The position numbers and the translations under genes are program-made. Source: Bacteroidota bacterium (GTDB lineage: Bacteria > Bacteroidota > Ignavibacteria > UBA10030). From it: DNA of 9,428 bases. Positions 1 through 6,423 of the stretch are shown here, one piece after another. The stretch lies in the NCBI GenBank assembly GCA_025455125.1, contig JALONE010000014.1:1-9428 (forward strand). Direction: 5' to 3'. A model generated the notes under the pieces. That model worked only from the letters and a program-made list of their open reading frames with translations, did no database searches and was not told the DNA's origin. Position 1 is the stretch's first letter. The number at the start of each line of letters is the position of its first letter.

Positions 1-432
1 AACCTCGAACCAGACGTACATGTTGAACAAATCCCCCGTCAGAAACGCACCGTTGACCCCCATCAGCAGCGTGTTGAGCAGCGGCCAGAAGAAGGGGGAA
101 CGGTCTGAGTCGGCGCGCTCTCCGGCCGCAGGCTTCCGGAGGAATGTCACGGCGACACTCAGCGACAGCACGCCGCTGATGACCACGACGATCGAACTGA
201 AGAGGTCGGCAACGAAGGTGATGCCGAACGGCGCACGCCATCCACCGACGACGACCGTGCGAATGCCGTTCTGCTCAACGTCGAGGAATAGCAGAACCGA
301 GACGCCGAGCAACACTGCGGAGAGGAGCGCGTGCAACGGGCGCTGGATCGACGGATGCCGCCAGAGCGCAAGCAAAAGGATCGCGCTTGCCATCGGAACG
401 AGGATCGGCAGCATCGGAAGGAGTCCGCTCAT
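1..432 (-). CDS. mnhD: Mrp/Mnh Na+/H+ antiporter subunit D, N-terminal part (runs off left edge)
   Basis: This is the first 144 codons of an integral membrane subunit related to the proton-pumping subunits of complex I (NuoL/M/N type). In the Mrp complex, subunit D forms one of the two antiporter-like ion channels. The translation starts MSGLLPMLPILVPMAS and reaches the hallmark stretch around residues 125-144, GVNGAFLTGDLFNMYVWFEV. Glu143 there is the position of the functionally essential membrane glutamate of MrpD. Three hydrophobic segments are visible (about 5-24, 35-50, 72-97). The start is fixed by a good Shine-Dalgarno (CAGGAGG just upstream) and by an ATGA overlap with the stop of mnhC. 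There is no stop before base 1, so the gene continues outside the window; mnhE, F and G would be expected after it. The identification is firm; only the C-terminal two thirds is unseen. Confidence 0.95.
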   Translation of the reverse strand, partial: MSGLLPMLPILVPMASAILLLALWRHPSIQRPLHALLSAVLLGVSVLLFLDVEQNGIRTVVVGGWRAPFGITFVADLFSSIVVVISGVLSLSVAVTFLRKPAAGERADSDRSPFFWPLLNTLLMGVNGAFLTGDLFNMYVWFEV

Positions 433-806
433 TTCCCATCCTCCTGTCCGCGGTCCACGATGTCGGTGGACGTCATTTCATCCGTGTCATCCACGCCGTT
501 GCGTCCAACGATGCGCCGCACGAGCACGATGAGGAATGCCTGCAATCCGAATCCGATGACGATCGCCGTGAGGATGAGGGCCTGCGGTAATGGATCAGCC
601 GTCGGCGCATTCAGCTGGATGGCATCCTGCGTCATGATCGGCGGAATGGGAGAATCGAGGCGGCCCGCGGTGAAGATCGAGAGGTTCGCCGCATGCCCGA
701 TGAGCAGCAGCCCGATCACGAGTTTCAAGATGCTTCGCCGCATGAGCAGATAGATGCCGATGGCGAAGAGAGCACCCGCAAGAGCCGCGAAGAGAAGTCC
801 GGTCAT
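429..806 (-). CDS. mnhC: Mrp/Mnh Na+/H+ antiporter subunit C (NuoK-like)
   Basis: A 125-residue membrane protein homologous to complex I subunit NuoK, part of the multisubunit cation/proton antiporter in the cytoplasmic membrane. Three hydrophobic spans are seen at about 4-22, 26-47 and 75-97. Family signatures are GLLLIGHAANLSIF (about 32-45) and DPLPQALILTAIVIGFG (about 71-87), the latter almost invariant in MrpC. The last 25 residues form an acidic, soluble tail. The ATG at 806 is chosen because it begins the recognisable MTGLLFAAL segment, is preceded by a strong AGAGGAGGAAGG ribosome site, and overlaps the mnhB stop as ATGA. A longer reading back to 935 would only add an arginine-rich shadow of mnhB. 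Length is normal for the family. Confidence 0.95.
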   Translation of the reverse strand: MTGLLFAALAGALFAIGIYLLMRRSILKLVIGLLLIGHAANLSIFTAGRLDSPIPPIMTQDAIQLNAPTADPLPQALILTAIVIGFGLQAFLIVLVRRIVGRNGVDDTDEMTSTDIVDRGQEDGK

Positions 807-1219
807 CGTCCTTCCTCCTCTGCGAGCGCGAACACGATCTTCAGAACGATGCCGATCACCACGAAGTACACGCCAACATCGAACACGACCGGTGTTCCGA
901 TCTTTCCGAGGACCGGGACCATGGCATCCAGCCACACTCCCTGCATGAAGGACTTCCCTGCCGCCACGCTGAAGAGTCCACTTCCCAGTGCGAGCGTCAG
1001 TCCAAGAATGATGAAGTGGAGTGGTTCAAGCCGCAACGCGCGCTTCGCCTCCGCCGAACCGAATGCGAACAAGTACAGGACCCACCCGGATGCAGCTGCC
1101 AGTCCGCCGATGAATCCGCCGCCGGGTTCATTATGACCACGCAGGAGGATGAAGAGCGAGAAGAGCAGAATGAGCGGCAGAAGCAGACGCACGACCGTGG
1201 AGAGAATGACCGACTTCAT
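803..1219 (-). CDS. mnhB: Mrp/Mnh Na+/H+ antiporter subunit B
   Basis: A 138-residue membrane protein of the MnhB family. Four hydrophobic segments are seen at about 5-27, 34-53, 65-86 and 110-132. The diagnostic loop RGHNEPGGGFIGGL lies at residues 27-40 and KIGTPVVFDVGVYFVVIG at about 106-123; both are typical of MrpB. Subunit B belongs to the Mrp complex core in the cytoplasmic membrane and has no known activity on its own. The ATG at 1219 overlaps the mnhA stop as ATGA and has a GGAGGGG ribosome site upstream. The C-terminus (EEEGR) overlaps the mnhC start. Separate mnhA and mnhB genes mean this is the seven-subunit type of operon rather than the group with an A-B fusion. Confidence 0.95.
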   Translation of the reverse strand: MKSVILSTVVRLLLPLILLFSLFILLRGHNEPGGGFIGGLAAASGWVLYLFAFGSAEAKRALRLEPLHFIILGLTLALGSGLFSVAAGKSFMQGVWLDAMVPVLGKIGTPVVFDVGVYFVVIGIVLKIVFALAEEEGR

Positions 1220-3525
1220 GGCTTCCCCTCCTTCGATCCCTGTCGCAGCAAAGCGAACACACCGACGGCCGCGATCGCCAACACGGTGATCTCGCCGAGC
1301 GTGTCGACACCGCGGAAGTCGACCAGGATCACATTGACCACGTTGCGTCCCTTCGCCTCAAGGTAGCTCGCCGCGGAGTAGAAGGGAGAGACGCGCGAAC
1401 TCAACGGTTCGGCCGTTGCAATGACAAGCAACACGGTCAGCAGAATGCCCGCGAGCCCTGCAATGACGCCGTCCCGTACACGAACGACGTTCGATACGAT
1501 ATCCTTGATGCGCGGCAGCCGCGCAAGAATCAGGACAAATAGGACAACAGAAAGGGTTTCGACGGCGAATTGCGTCATCGCGAGGTCGGGGGCGCCATAG
1601 AGGAGGAAGATCATCGAGATGCCGTACCCGACGATGCCGAGCGAACCGATCACCACGAGGCGGGAATTCGAGTACGCAGCCATCAACGCACCCCCCAGCA
1701 TGACGAGAGCGATGATCACATCGTGCACGTGGAGGCCGCCGCTCATTTCCGCGAGATCGATGGGGCCGGCTGCGAGCAGCGACCAGAACCCGAACATCAC
1801 CACGACAAGCGTCACGAACATCACGTAATGCCGCAAGAGCCCGTCCTGGAAGACCGCCGTCACCCGCTTGGCGAACGACAGTGTTCCCGCGATCATCAGG
1901 TGATAGATCTGCTCGGCCTTGAGTGCGCGCAGGAACGCGGGGGGACGGATCACGGCGAGGATACGGTCGCGCATCCAGAAGAGCAACAGGCCCAGGAGCA
2001 CAGTGAACGCGCTCAAGGCAACGATCTCGTTCAACCCATGCCACAGTTTCAACGCGACCGGAGAGGCTTCCGGATGGACCGAGATGACCGCGGCATTCCA
2101 CAATCCTCCCAACAACGGCGCCGTCAACAATCCGAACACAAGGCTGATCAGCGTGAGCGTCGCGGGGCCGAGCCACATGGACCACGGCGCTTCGTGAGGA
2201 TGCTTCGGCGTGTCCTTCATTTTGCCAAAGAAGGGTCTGAACGCGACGAGAGCCGCAACACCGACCATCAGCGCGTTCGACAGAACGCCGAGAGAGATCA
2301 AGAGGAAGGATGCGAAGGGCGCCTGCACTTTCGCTTCATACAGGAGTTCTTTGCTCAGAAAACCGAGCATCGGCGGCAGTCCCGCCATCGAGAGCGAGGC
2401 AACGATCGCCGTGACGGCGGTGATGGGCATCGCACGCCGCAGTCCGCCAATGCGATCAAGGAGGCGGGTTCCGGTCTCGTGGTCGATCGAACCCGTCACC
2501 ATGAACAGGGCGCCCTTGTACAATGCGTGCACGAGGAAGAACAGCATCGCGGCGCGGACAGCCTCCTCGGTGCCGAGTCCGAGCAGCAATGTCAATGTCC
2601 CGAGCGCGCTGACCGTCGTGAACGCGAGGACGCGCTTCAGGTCCGATTGATAGAATGCGACGAACGCTCCGAGAAACATCGTCGACGCCCCCGCGAAGGA
2701 GACCGCGTAATGCCACCAGTCGGTCCCCCCGAGAATGCTCATCATGCGGGCGAGGAGGAAAACGCCGGCCTTCACCATCGTTGCTGAATGGAGATACGCG
2801 CTGACGGGTGTCGGCGCTTCCATCGCATTCGGCAGCCAGAAATGGAACGGGACCTGCGCCGACTTCGTGAACGCCCCCAGCAACACGAGCAACAGCATCG
2901 CCGGGTAGAATTCGTGCGCGCGGAGGACGTCAGCGCGGGATATCAACTCGGTGATCTCGTAACTTCCCCCGACCATTCCCATGAGGATGAATCCGGCGAG
3001 CATCGCGAGGCCGCCGAGTCCCGTGACCAGGAGCGCCTGCAATGCCCCTGCACGCGAGCTCAAGCGCTCATGATTGAATCCGATGAGCAGGTAGGAACTG
3101 ATGCTCGTGAGTTCCCAGAACACAAAGAGCCCGATGAGATTCGCGGAGAACACGACGCCGAGCATCGACGCCATGAAGAAGAGAAGCAGGGCGTACATCC
3201 GACTGATCTGCGCATGACCGCGAAGATACCCGCCGGCATAGATGATGATGAGCGCACCGATCCCGCTCACGATCATTCCTACCAAAGCGCTGATGCCGTC
3301 CAGAAGGAAGGAAAGACTTACGCCGAGCGCGGGGACCCAGGAGAACGATTCGACAATGACATTTCCGTTCTCGATCTGCGGAACCATGAGCCAGAGCGCC
3401 ACGAAGGTTCCTGCCGGATAGAGGACGAGGACGAACTTGACCCGTCGGCCCAACAGCGACGTCAGTGCCGGGGCAACCGCCGCCGCGAGAAATCCGAGAA
3501 GAACGATGAGGGTCAGAAGCGACAT
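1216..3525 (-). CDS. mnhA: Mrp/Mnh Na+/H+ antiporter subunit A (NuoL-like plus MbhD/MbhE-type C-terminus)
   Basis: The 769-residue largest subunit of the Mrp antiporter. The N-terminal about 500 residues are NuoL-like. Visible key residues are Glu138 in FVFWELTSISS, Lys221 in GAFTKSAQVPFHFW, His246 and Lys252 in LHSATMVKAG, His333/Lys337 in LVHALYKGALFM, and Lys392/Glu393 in MLGFLSKELLYEA. These make up the conserved charged relay of complex-I-type antiporter subunits. Residues about 600-670 are an MbhD-type (DUF4040) domain with GAPDLAMTQFAVETLSVVLF (Glu656). Residues about 685-762 are an MbhE-like domain with LVDFRGVDTLGEITVLA (Asp741, Glu745). Length is close to known MrpA proteins of about 800 residues, and nothing appears broken. 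The ATG at 3525 lies 4 bases beyond the lipoprotein's TAG and lacks a strong ribosome site, so translation is probably coupled. Expected role: exchange of Na+ (or K+) for external protons, supporting salt and alkali tolerance. Confidence 0.97.
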   Translation of the reverse strand: MSLLTLIVLLGFLAAAVAPALTSLLGRRVKFVLVLYPAGTFVALWLMVPQIENGNVIVESFSWVPALGVSLSFLLDGISALVGMIVSGIGALIIIYAGGYLRGHAQISRMYALLLFFMASMLGVVFSANLIGLFVFWELTSISSYLLIGFNHERLSSRAGALQALLVTGLGGLAMLAGFILMGMVGGSYEITELISRADVLRAHEFYPAMLLLVLLGAFTKSAQVPFHFWLPNAMEAPTPVSAYLHSATMVKAGVFLLARMMSILGGTDWWHYAVSFAGASTMFLGAFVAFYQSDLKRVLAFTTVSALGTLTLLLGLGTEEAVRAAMLFFLVHALYKGALFMVTGSIDHETGTRLLDRIGGLRRAMPITAVTAIVASLSMAGLPPMLGFLSKELLYEAKVQAPFASFLLISLGVLSNALMVGVAALVAFRPFFGKMKDTPKHPHEAPWSMWLGPATLTLISLVFGLLTAPLLGGLWNAAVISVHPEASPVALKLWHGLNEIVALSAFTVLLGLLLFWMRDRILAVIRPPAFLRALKAEQIYHLMIAGTLSFAKRVTAVFQDGLLRHYVMFVTLVVVMFGFWSLLAAGPIDLAEMSGGLHVHDVIIALVMLGGALMAAYSNSRLVVIGSLGIVGYGISMIFLLYGAPDLAMTQFAVETLSVVLFVLILARLPRIKDIVSNVVRVRDGVIAGLAGILLTVLLVIATAEPLSSRVSPFYSAASYLEAKGRNVVNVILVDFRGVDTLGEITVLAIAAVGVFALLRQGSKEGKP

Positions 3526-3528
3526 GAG

Positions 3529-3939
3529 CTACTCATACCGGATAGCGATCCCGACAAGCGAGATCGTTTGATACCGATCGGGTTCCTGTTCTGACGAATC
3601 CAAGAGTTCGAGGAGCGCTACCCCTCGTTCGCGATCGATATCCGACTGCGTCACATCGATCACCGCGTCCGCGCCCAGCTCGCCCGCCTTCTTGCGCATC
3701 GCCTCGACCAGTTCTGAGCCGGCGGAACCGGGAGCGCCTTTCACTTCGATTCGGCAGATCTGCTCGTACGGCCGAGTGATCTTGAGATTATTGTCCCGGA
3801 AGAGGATCTCCACCGGGTTCGGATTCGGGGGCGGATATTGCCGATTCGAGATCGGGGTCGTTTCAATCGATATCGTGTCCCCGTACGTGCATCCGAGCAA
3901 TAATGCCAACGGAAAGAAATATACAACCAGACGATTCAT
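3529..3939 (-). CDS. Small lipoprotein of unknown function, first gene of the Mrp operon
   Basis: A 136-residue protein with a clear lipoprotein signal: MNR, then a hydrophobic run, then LLLG-Cys17 as lipobox, so it should be lipid-anchored on the outer side of the inner membrane or in the outer membrane. After a Pro/Asn-rich linker (about 31-45) comes a small alpha/beta domain: ITRPYEQICRIEVKG (about 54-68), a helix ending MRKKAGELGADAVIDVT (about 81-97), and a closing strand ISLVGIAIRYE. The pattern of RPY..I..I.V, a helix ending in GADAVI, and a final G.AIRY is seen in several small lipoprotein domains that resemble YbjQ-like or DUF4156-like folds; this is resemblance by eye, not an assignment. 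A ribosome site AGCAGG lies about 10 bases before the ATG. It ends 3 bp before mnhA on the same strand, which implies co-transcription. The 59 bp upstream to the alkylation-repair gene hold no convincing terminator or promoter that I can see. Confidence 0.85.
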   Translation of the reverse strand: MNRLVVYFFPLALLLGCTYGDTISIETTPISNRQYPPPNPNPVEILFRDNNLKITRPYEQICRIEVKGAPGSAGSELVEAMRKKAGELGADAVIDVTQSDIDRERGVALLELLDSSEQEPDRYQTISLVGIAIRYE

Positions 3940-3998
3940 ATCTGTGATACCTGCTGGAAATTGAGGATTCTCGCCTTTGCAACATCTCGGACGCAGGA

Positions 3999-4730
3999 TC
4001 AGGTTCCTCGGTTCCCTCGACGGGAACCAGGACGCCGGCGCGTCGTCAGTCGCTTGCGGACAGCGGCACTCAGGAGCTCGCGCAGCGCATCAGAAGCGAT
4101 CCAACGAGCCGATGATTCACTGCGCTTCGCGATACGTCTTGCCGATGCAATGGCCGCACGGTTCAACGATGCGTTCCGTTTTCCGATCTGCCGCAATGCC
4201 CAATTCACCGCTTTCCGGACGCCGTTCCGGTCGTCCCCTGACGCCCGTTCGATCACCGAAAGATAGCAAAGAAAGACATCGTTGTCCGCTTCTTTGTCGT
4301 GCACGGCGAGCGTTGCCATCATCACGAATCCGGCACGGCGAACGAATTCCTCCTTCCGCTTCGACCACGCGTCGGCGAGATCATGGGCATGTCGAGACCG
4401 GCGGAACAGATGAATGCAGAGACCGTCGCAGATCGCCCAGTTGTCAAACTGCTTCGCCCAAGAGGTCATCACCGGTTTCGTGAGCTGAGCGGGATCGGCG
4501 ATGAAGGCCGCTAGAAGCCTCGCTTCGTAGATGCCGGTATTCCAGAGTTCCAAAGCGAGTTCGTGATTCCGTCGAAGCGCTTTCGCCTTCGTCCGAATGA
4601 ACGGAAGCGTTACTCCGAGAATATTGCCCGTCGAAACGATCCCGAAACGGGCCATTCCCTCAACGTTCTTCGGATCGGCATGCGCGTAGAGGTCGGTGAG
4701 GACCGAGTTGGTGAGAGACGAAGGAGACAT
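3999..4730 (-). CDS. DNA alkylation repair protein (AlkD-like HEAT-repeat DNA glycosylase)
   Basis: A 243-residue protein of the alkylation-repair family to which Bacillus AlkC/AlkD belong. These are all-helical HEAT-like glycosylases that remove N3- and N7-alkylated purines, often bulky or charged ones. Family signatures: NVEGMARFGI (about 22-31), GVTLPFIRTKAK (about 39-50), HELALELWNTGIYEARLLA (about 56-74), FDNWAICDGLC (about 95-105) and VRKAVNWALRQIGKRN (about 171-186). The spacing fits the known AlkD active site: Trp98 and Asp102 have the Trp109-Asp113 spacing, Trp177 is close to the Trp187 position, and Arg131 or Arg132 is the candidate for Arg148. The C-terminal 20 residues are very basic (TTRRRPGSRRGNRG), plausibly an extra DNA contact. 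No Shine-Dalgarno precedes the ATG; the sequence immediately upstream is a heptamer repeat array. The role in repair is inferred from family. Confidence 0.9.
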   Translation of the reverse strand: MSPSSLTNSVLTDLYAHADPKNVEGMARFGIVSTGNILGVTLPFIRTKAKALRRNHELALELWNTGIYEARLLAAFIADPAQLTKPVMTSWAKQFDNWAICDGLCIHLFRRSRHAHDLADAWSKRKEEFVRRAGFVMMATLAVHDKEADNDVFLCYLSVIERASGDDRNGVRKAVNWALRQIGKRNASLNRAAIASARRIAKRSESSARWIASDALRELLSAAVRKRLTTRRRPGSRRGNRGT

Positions 4731-4740
4731 GGGGAATCAA

Positions 4741-4866
4741 GTCAAAAGTGAGAAGTCAAAAGGCAAAAGGGGATGGCAAAAGAGATATGGCATATGAGAT
4801 ATGGCAAATGGGAGATGGCAGATGAGATACTGCAAATGCGATATGGGAAATGAAATATGTGAGATG
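4741..4866. repeat. Degenerate 7-bp (14-bp higher order) tandem array
   Basis: About 18 consecutive 7-base units in unbroken register fill most of the spacer between the alkylation-repair gene and the next minus-strand gene. The first few read gtcaaaa, gtgagaa, gtcaaaa, ggcaaaa. The rest mostly end in atg: agatatg, gcatatg, agatatg, gcaaatg, ggagatg, gcagatg, gcaaatg, cgatatg, ggaaatg. Pairs of units also give a 14-bp period (gagatatggcaaat, best at 4782-4851). The copies are too diverged for recent slippage. The array starts about 10 bp before the start codon of the alkylation-repair gene, so it occupies the leader/promoter region of that gene. Two further tcaaatg units (5005-5018) overlap the stop codon of the next gene. 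Confidence 0.8.
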
Positions 4867-4893
4867 ACGAGAAGCTAATCAAAAAGACCGGAA

Positions 4894-4950
4894 CTGAGTC
4901 ACCCCGAGCTTGTCGAGGGGTGTCGAGCGGTCGAAGGGTGACGCACTCAG
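4894..4950. repeat. Dispersed hairpin-type intergenic repeat, copy 1
   Basis: The element is bounded by CTGAGT (4894-4899) and ACTCAG (4945-4950) in inverted orientation. Inside these, TCACCC (4899-4904) faces GGGTGA (4936-4941). An alternative inner hairpin pairs CACCCC (4900-4905) with GGGGTG (4917-4922) around gagcttgtcga. The segment tcgaagggtgacgc (4931-4944) recurs exactly at 6474-6487, followed in both places by (a/g)ctcagg. The core resembles a TCACCCTGAGC.TGTCGAAG type element that I recall from intergenic regions of many bacteria; that recollection is unverified. No coding function is apparent. Confidence 0.7.
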
Positions 4951-4970
4951 GAGAGGCCCAATCAATGAGA

Positions 4971-5002
4971 CGGGTTGCTCCTGTGGTTCAGTTCTGAGAT
5001 AG
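4971..5002 (-). repeat. Inverted flanking motif, left copy (CTATCTCAGAA...)
   Basis: Read on the minus strand this segment begins CTATCTCAGAACTGAACC and continues AGGAGCAACCCG. The first 11 bases are identical to 6400-6410 on the plus strand. The following bases also align (ACC, AGGA, CAAC blocks) if a 4-base and a 1-base gap are allowed. The two copies therefore bracket the gene at 5012-6262 in inverted orientation, 10 bp after its stop codon on this side. Confidence 0.55.
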
Positions 5003-5011
5003 CTTCAAATG

Positions 5012-6262
5012 TCAAATGAGGCCTTCTTTGATCCAGATTAGGTGGCTATAGGGGATGAAGCCGTAGTTGTAGAAATTGAATGACGTGATTCCCATCGCGC
5101 GGGCGGTGGCGAGGCGGTCGAGGAATTCGGTCTTTCCGCCGCTCTCGGGGAGTCCCACTTGGAAACCAAGAATGAGTTCATTCGCTCCAATGAGTTTCTG
5201 CAATTCCGCGAGTGGAAGGCGAAGCGCAGCTCCATCCTTCACATATCCGGGCACGAGCAATCCCCCTGTGATCGGCGCGGTGCGCGCAGGATCGATCCCC
5301 ACCATCAAACGCGCCGTCGGATCGATCGATGCCAGCGGTCGAAGCCTCGTCTCCGTTCCGCTTACGGCTTCCACTAATTCTTCCGCAAGCGAGGCGGTGA
5401 CGCTCGTCCTCCATTCGAGGAAGGGCGCGAAGATGTCCTTCGGAAGATCGTCGATCGAACGGTACTGTTCCGCGAACGCTGACTGATCCTCGAAATGCTT
5501 CGTCAGTGTCTGATGCGTGAACTTCCAGACCGAGCTCAGATCGAACTCCGCATCGGCGGCGCGGCGTCGGCAGGAGGGACAGAAACAGAGACCGAGCAGG
5601 AACTTCATCGCCGCATTCAGGACGATCCCTTCCCGCTCATGGTGGAACCCGTGCGTGTAGCCTTGGAATTGCAGCGCTTCAAGCTCGATCCGTCCCGCAC
5701 CCTGCGCAGCGAGATCCTTCACGATCGCCTTGAGGTAACTGCGAACATCCGGATTGCTCGGACAGAGGTTGTGGACGATCTTATCCCCGAACGCATCCTC
5801 ACATGCGATATCAGGATACTGCGAACCGAGCGGCGTGTTGTGACAACAAACGACCCACGCATTTGTCGCGAGCCCCATCCGATCCGCTTCCCGTTTCACG
5901 CGTGCGAAATCGAATCCCTCCGTCACGAGTGAATTCACCAGCGGTTTGATTCGTCCGTACTGCGACGGCGTCGGCTTGAAGTAGACGGTTCCGTCTTCCA
6001 GAAAGATGACCTTCCGCTTGGGATTATGCGGCGCGAGGAACTTCCCGTTGTGATAGGCGGCCGCGATGCTGAGAGCGGTCAGACCGTTCTCCTTCAGCCG
6101 CGCGAGGACATTTTCCGGACCTTCATCGTGAAGGTCCCAGAGGTAGGTCCACATCGATGCCTGCAGAGAAGCGGGCGCTAAGAAGGACGCCATATCCCGA
6201 AGCGGGACCTGAAATGCCGCTGGAAGAAGCGCGGCGTGATGAAGGAATGTGCGTCGGCGCAT
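5012..6262 (-). CDS. Conserved uncharacterised protein, probable TIM-barrel glycosidase-like, Tat-like leader
   Basis: A 416-residue protein with no function I can name. It begins MRRRTFLHHAALLPAAF, a short twin-arginine (RRxFL) leader, so export in folded form is plausible. The rest alternates short hydrophobic strands and helices as a (beta/alpha)8 barrel would: WTYLWDLHDEGPENVLARL (38-56), LTALSIAAAYHNGKF (61-75), NAWVVCCHNTPLGSQYPD (134-151), RIELEALQFQGYTHGFHHE (191-209), ARLMVGIDPAR (317-327), LILGFQVGLP (363-372) and ITSFNFYNYGFIP (392-404). Glu193, Glu195 and Glu209 sit where a barrel glycosidase would carry acids, and CFCPSCRR has a CxxC (218, 221). From memory it resembles an uncharacterised actinobacterial barrel family; unverified. 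I chose the ATG at 6262. The frame stays open to 6472, but that stretch is translated spacer and repeat. No Shine-Dalgarno is seen. It stands alone, divergent from the aldo/keto reductase and bracketed by repeats. Confidence 0.8.
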   Translation of the reverse strand: MRRRTFLHHAALLPAAFQVPLRDMASFLAPASLQASMWTYLWDLHDEGPENVLARLKENGLTALSIAAAYHNGKFLAPHNPKRKVIFLEDGTVYFKPTPSQYGRIKPLVNSLVTEGFDFARVKREADRMGLATNAWVVCCHNTPLGSQYPDIACEDAFGDKIVHNLCPSNPDVRSYLKAIVKDLAAQGAGRIELEALQFQGYTHGFHHEREGIVLNAAMKFLLGLCFCPSCRRRAADAEFDLSSVWKFTHQTLTKHFEDQSAFAEQYRSIDDLPKDIFAPFLEWRTSVTASLAEELVEAVSGTETRLRPLASIDPTARLMVGIDPARTAPITGGLLVPGYVKDGAALRLPLAELQKLIGANELILGFQVGLPESGGKTEFLDRLATARAMGITSFNFYNYGFIPYSHLIWIKEGLI

Positions 6263-6366
6263 GGGAGTCGGACGGATGTGGAAGGGAGCCGGTTCGAGAA
6301 AAAGGTAGCACAATGTTCCTGATGTCGCAACGAAATCCGAACGCCGGCCCGAGGAGGGCCTTGAAT

Positions 6367-6407
6367 TGAGATAGAATTCTCTTACATTTTTCTCAAAACC
6401 TATCTCA
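6367..6407. repeat. 8-bp inverted repeat with 25-base loop
   Basis: TGAGATAG (6367-6374) and CTATCTCA (6400-6407) are perfect inverted copies either side of an AT-rich loop. The right arm is also the start of the flanking motif at 6400. The pair could be an operator-like site for the divergent genes, a weak hairpin, or a third degraded copy of the flanking motif. The sequence does not decide between these. Confidence 0.45.
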
Positions 6408-6423
6408 GAAACCAGGACCAACA
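6400..6423 (+). repeat. Inverted flanking motif, right copy (CTATCTCAGAA...)
   Basis: The plus-strand partner of the motif at 4971-5002. It shares the exact 11-mer CTATCTCAGAA followed by ACC, AGGA and CAAC blocks. It lies 138 bp upstream of the TIM-barrel start and leads directly into the second copy of the hairpin-type repeat, so the order motif then hairpin element, reading outward from the gene, is the same on both sides. Confidence 0.5.

Noticed and set aside
429..935. A 168-residue form of mnhC
   Set aside because: The first 43 residues are an Arg-rich overlap with mnhB; the ATG at 806 has a strong ribosome site and the ATGA overlap seen at the other junctions.
1358..2185. A 275-codon minus-strand frame overlapping mnhA in another frame
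   Set aside because: Arg/Pro-rich, no family features, wholly inside mnhA; a frame shadow.
1570..3594. Two long open frames (405 and 268 codons) back to back on the plus strand opposite mnhA
   Set aside because: They are rich in Arg, His, Glu and Gln with no domain pattern, and lie exactly antisense to a well-supported mnhA. Such frames arise from the codon bias of a GC-rich gene.
4741..4866. CRISPR array
   Set aside because: The repeats are 7 bp with no spacers between them and no cas genes nearby; this is a tandem array.
4899..4944. Intrinsic terminator for the minus-strand TIM-barrel gene
   Set aside because: The hairpin can form but no run of T follows it on the minus strand, and the same element appears upstream of the gene, so it is better read as a dispersed repeat.
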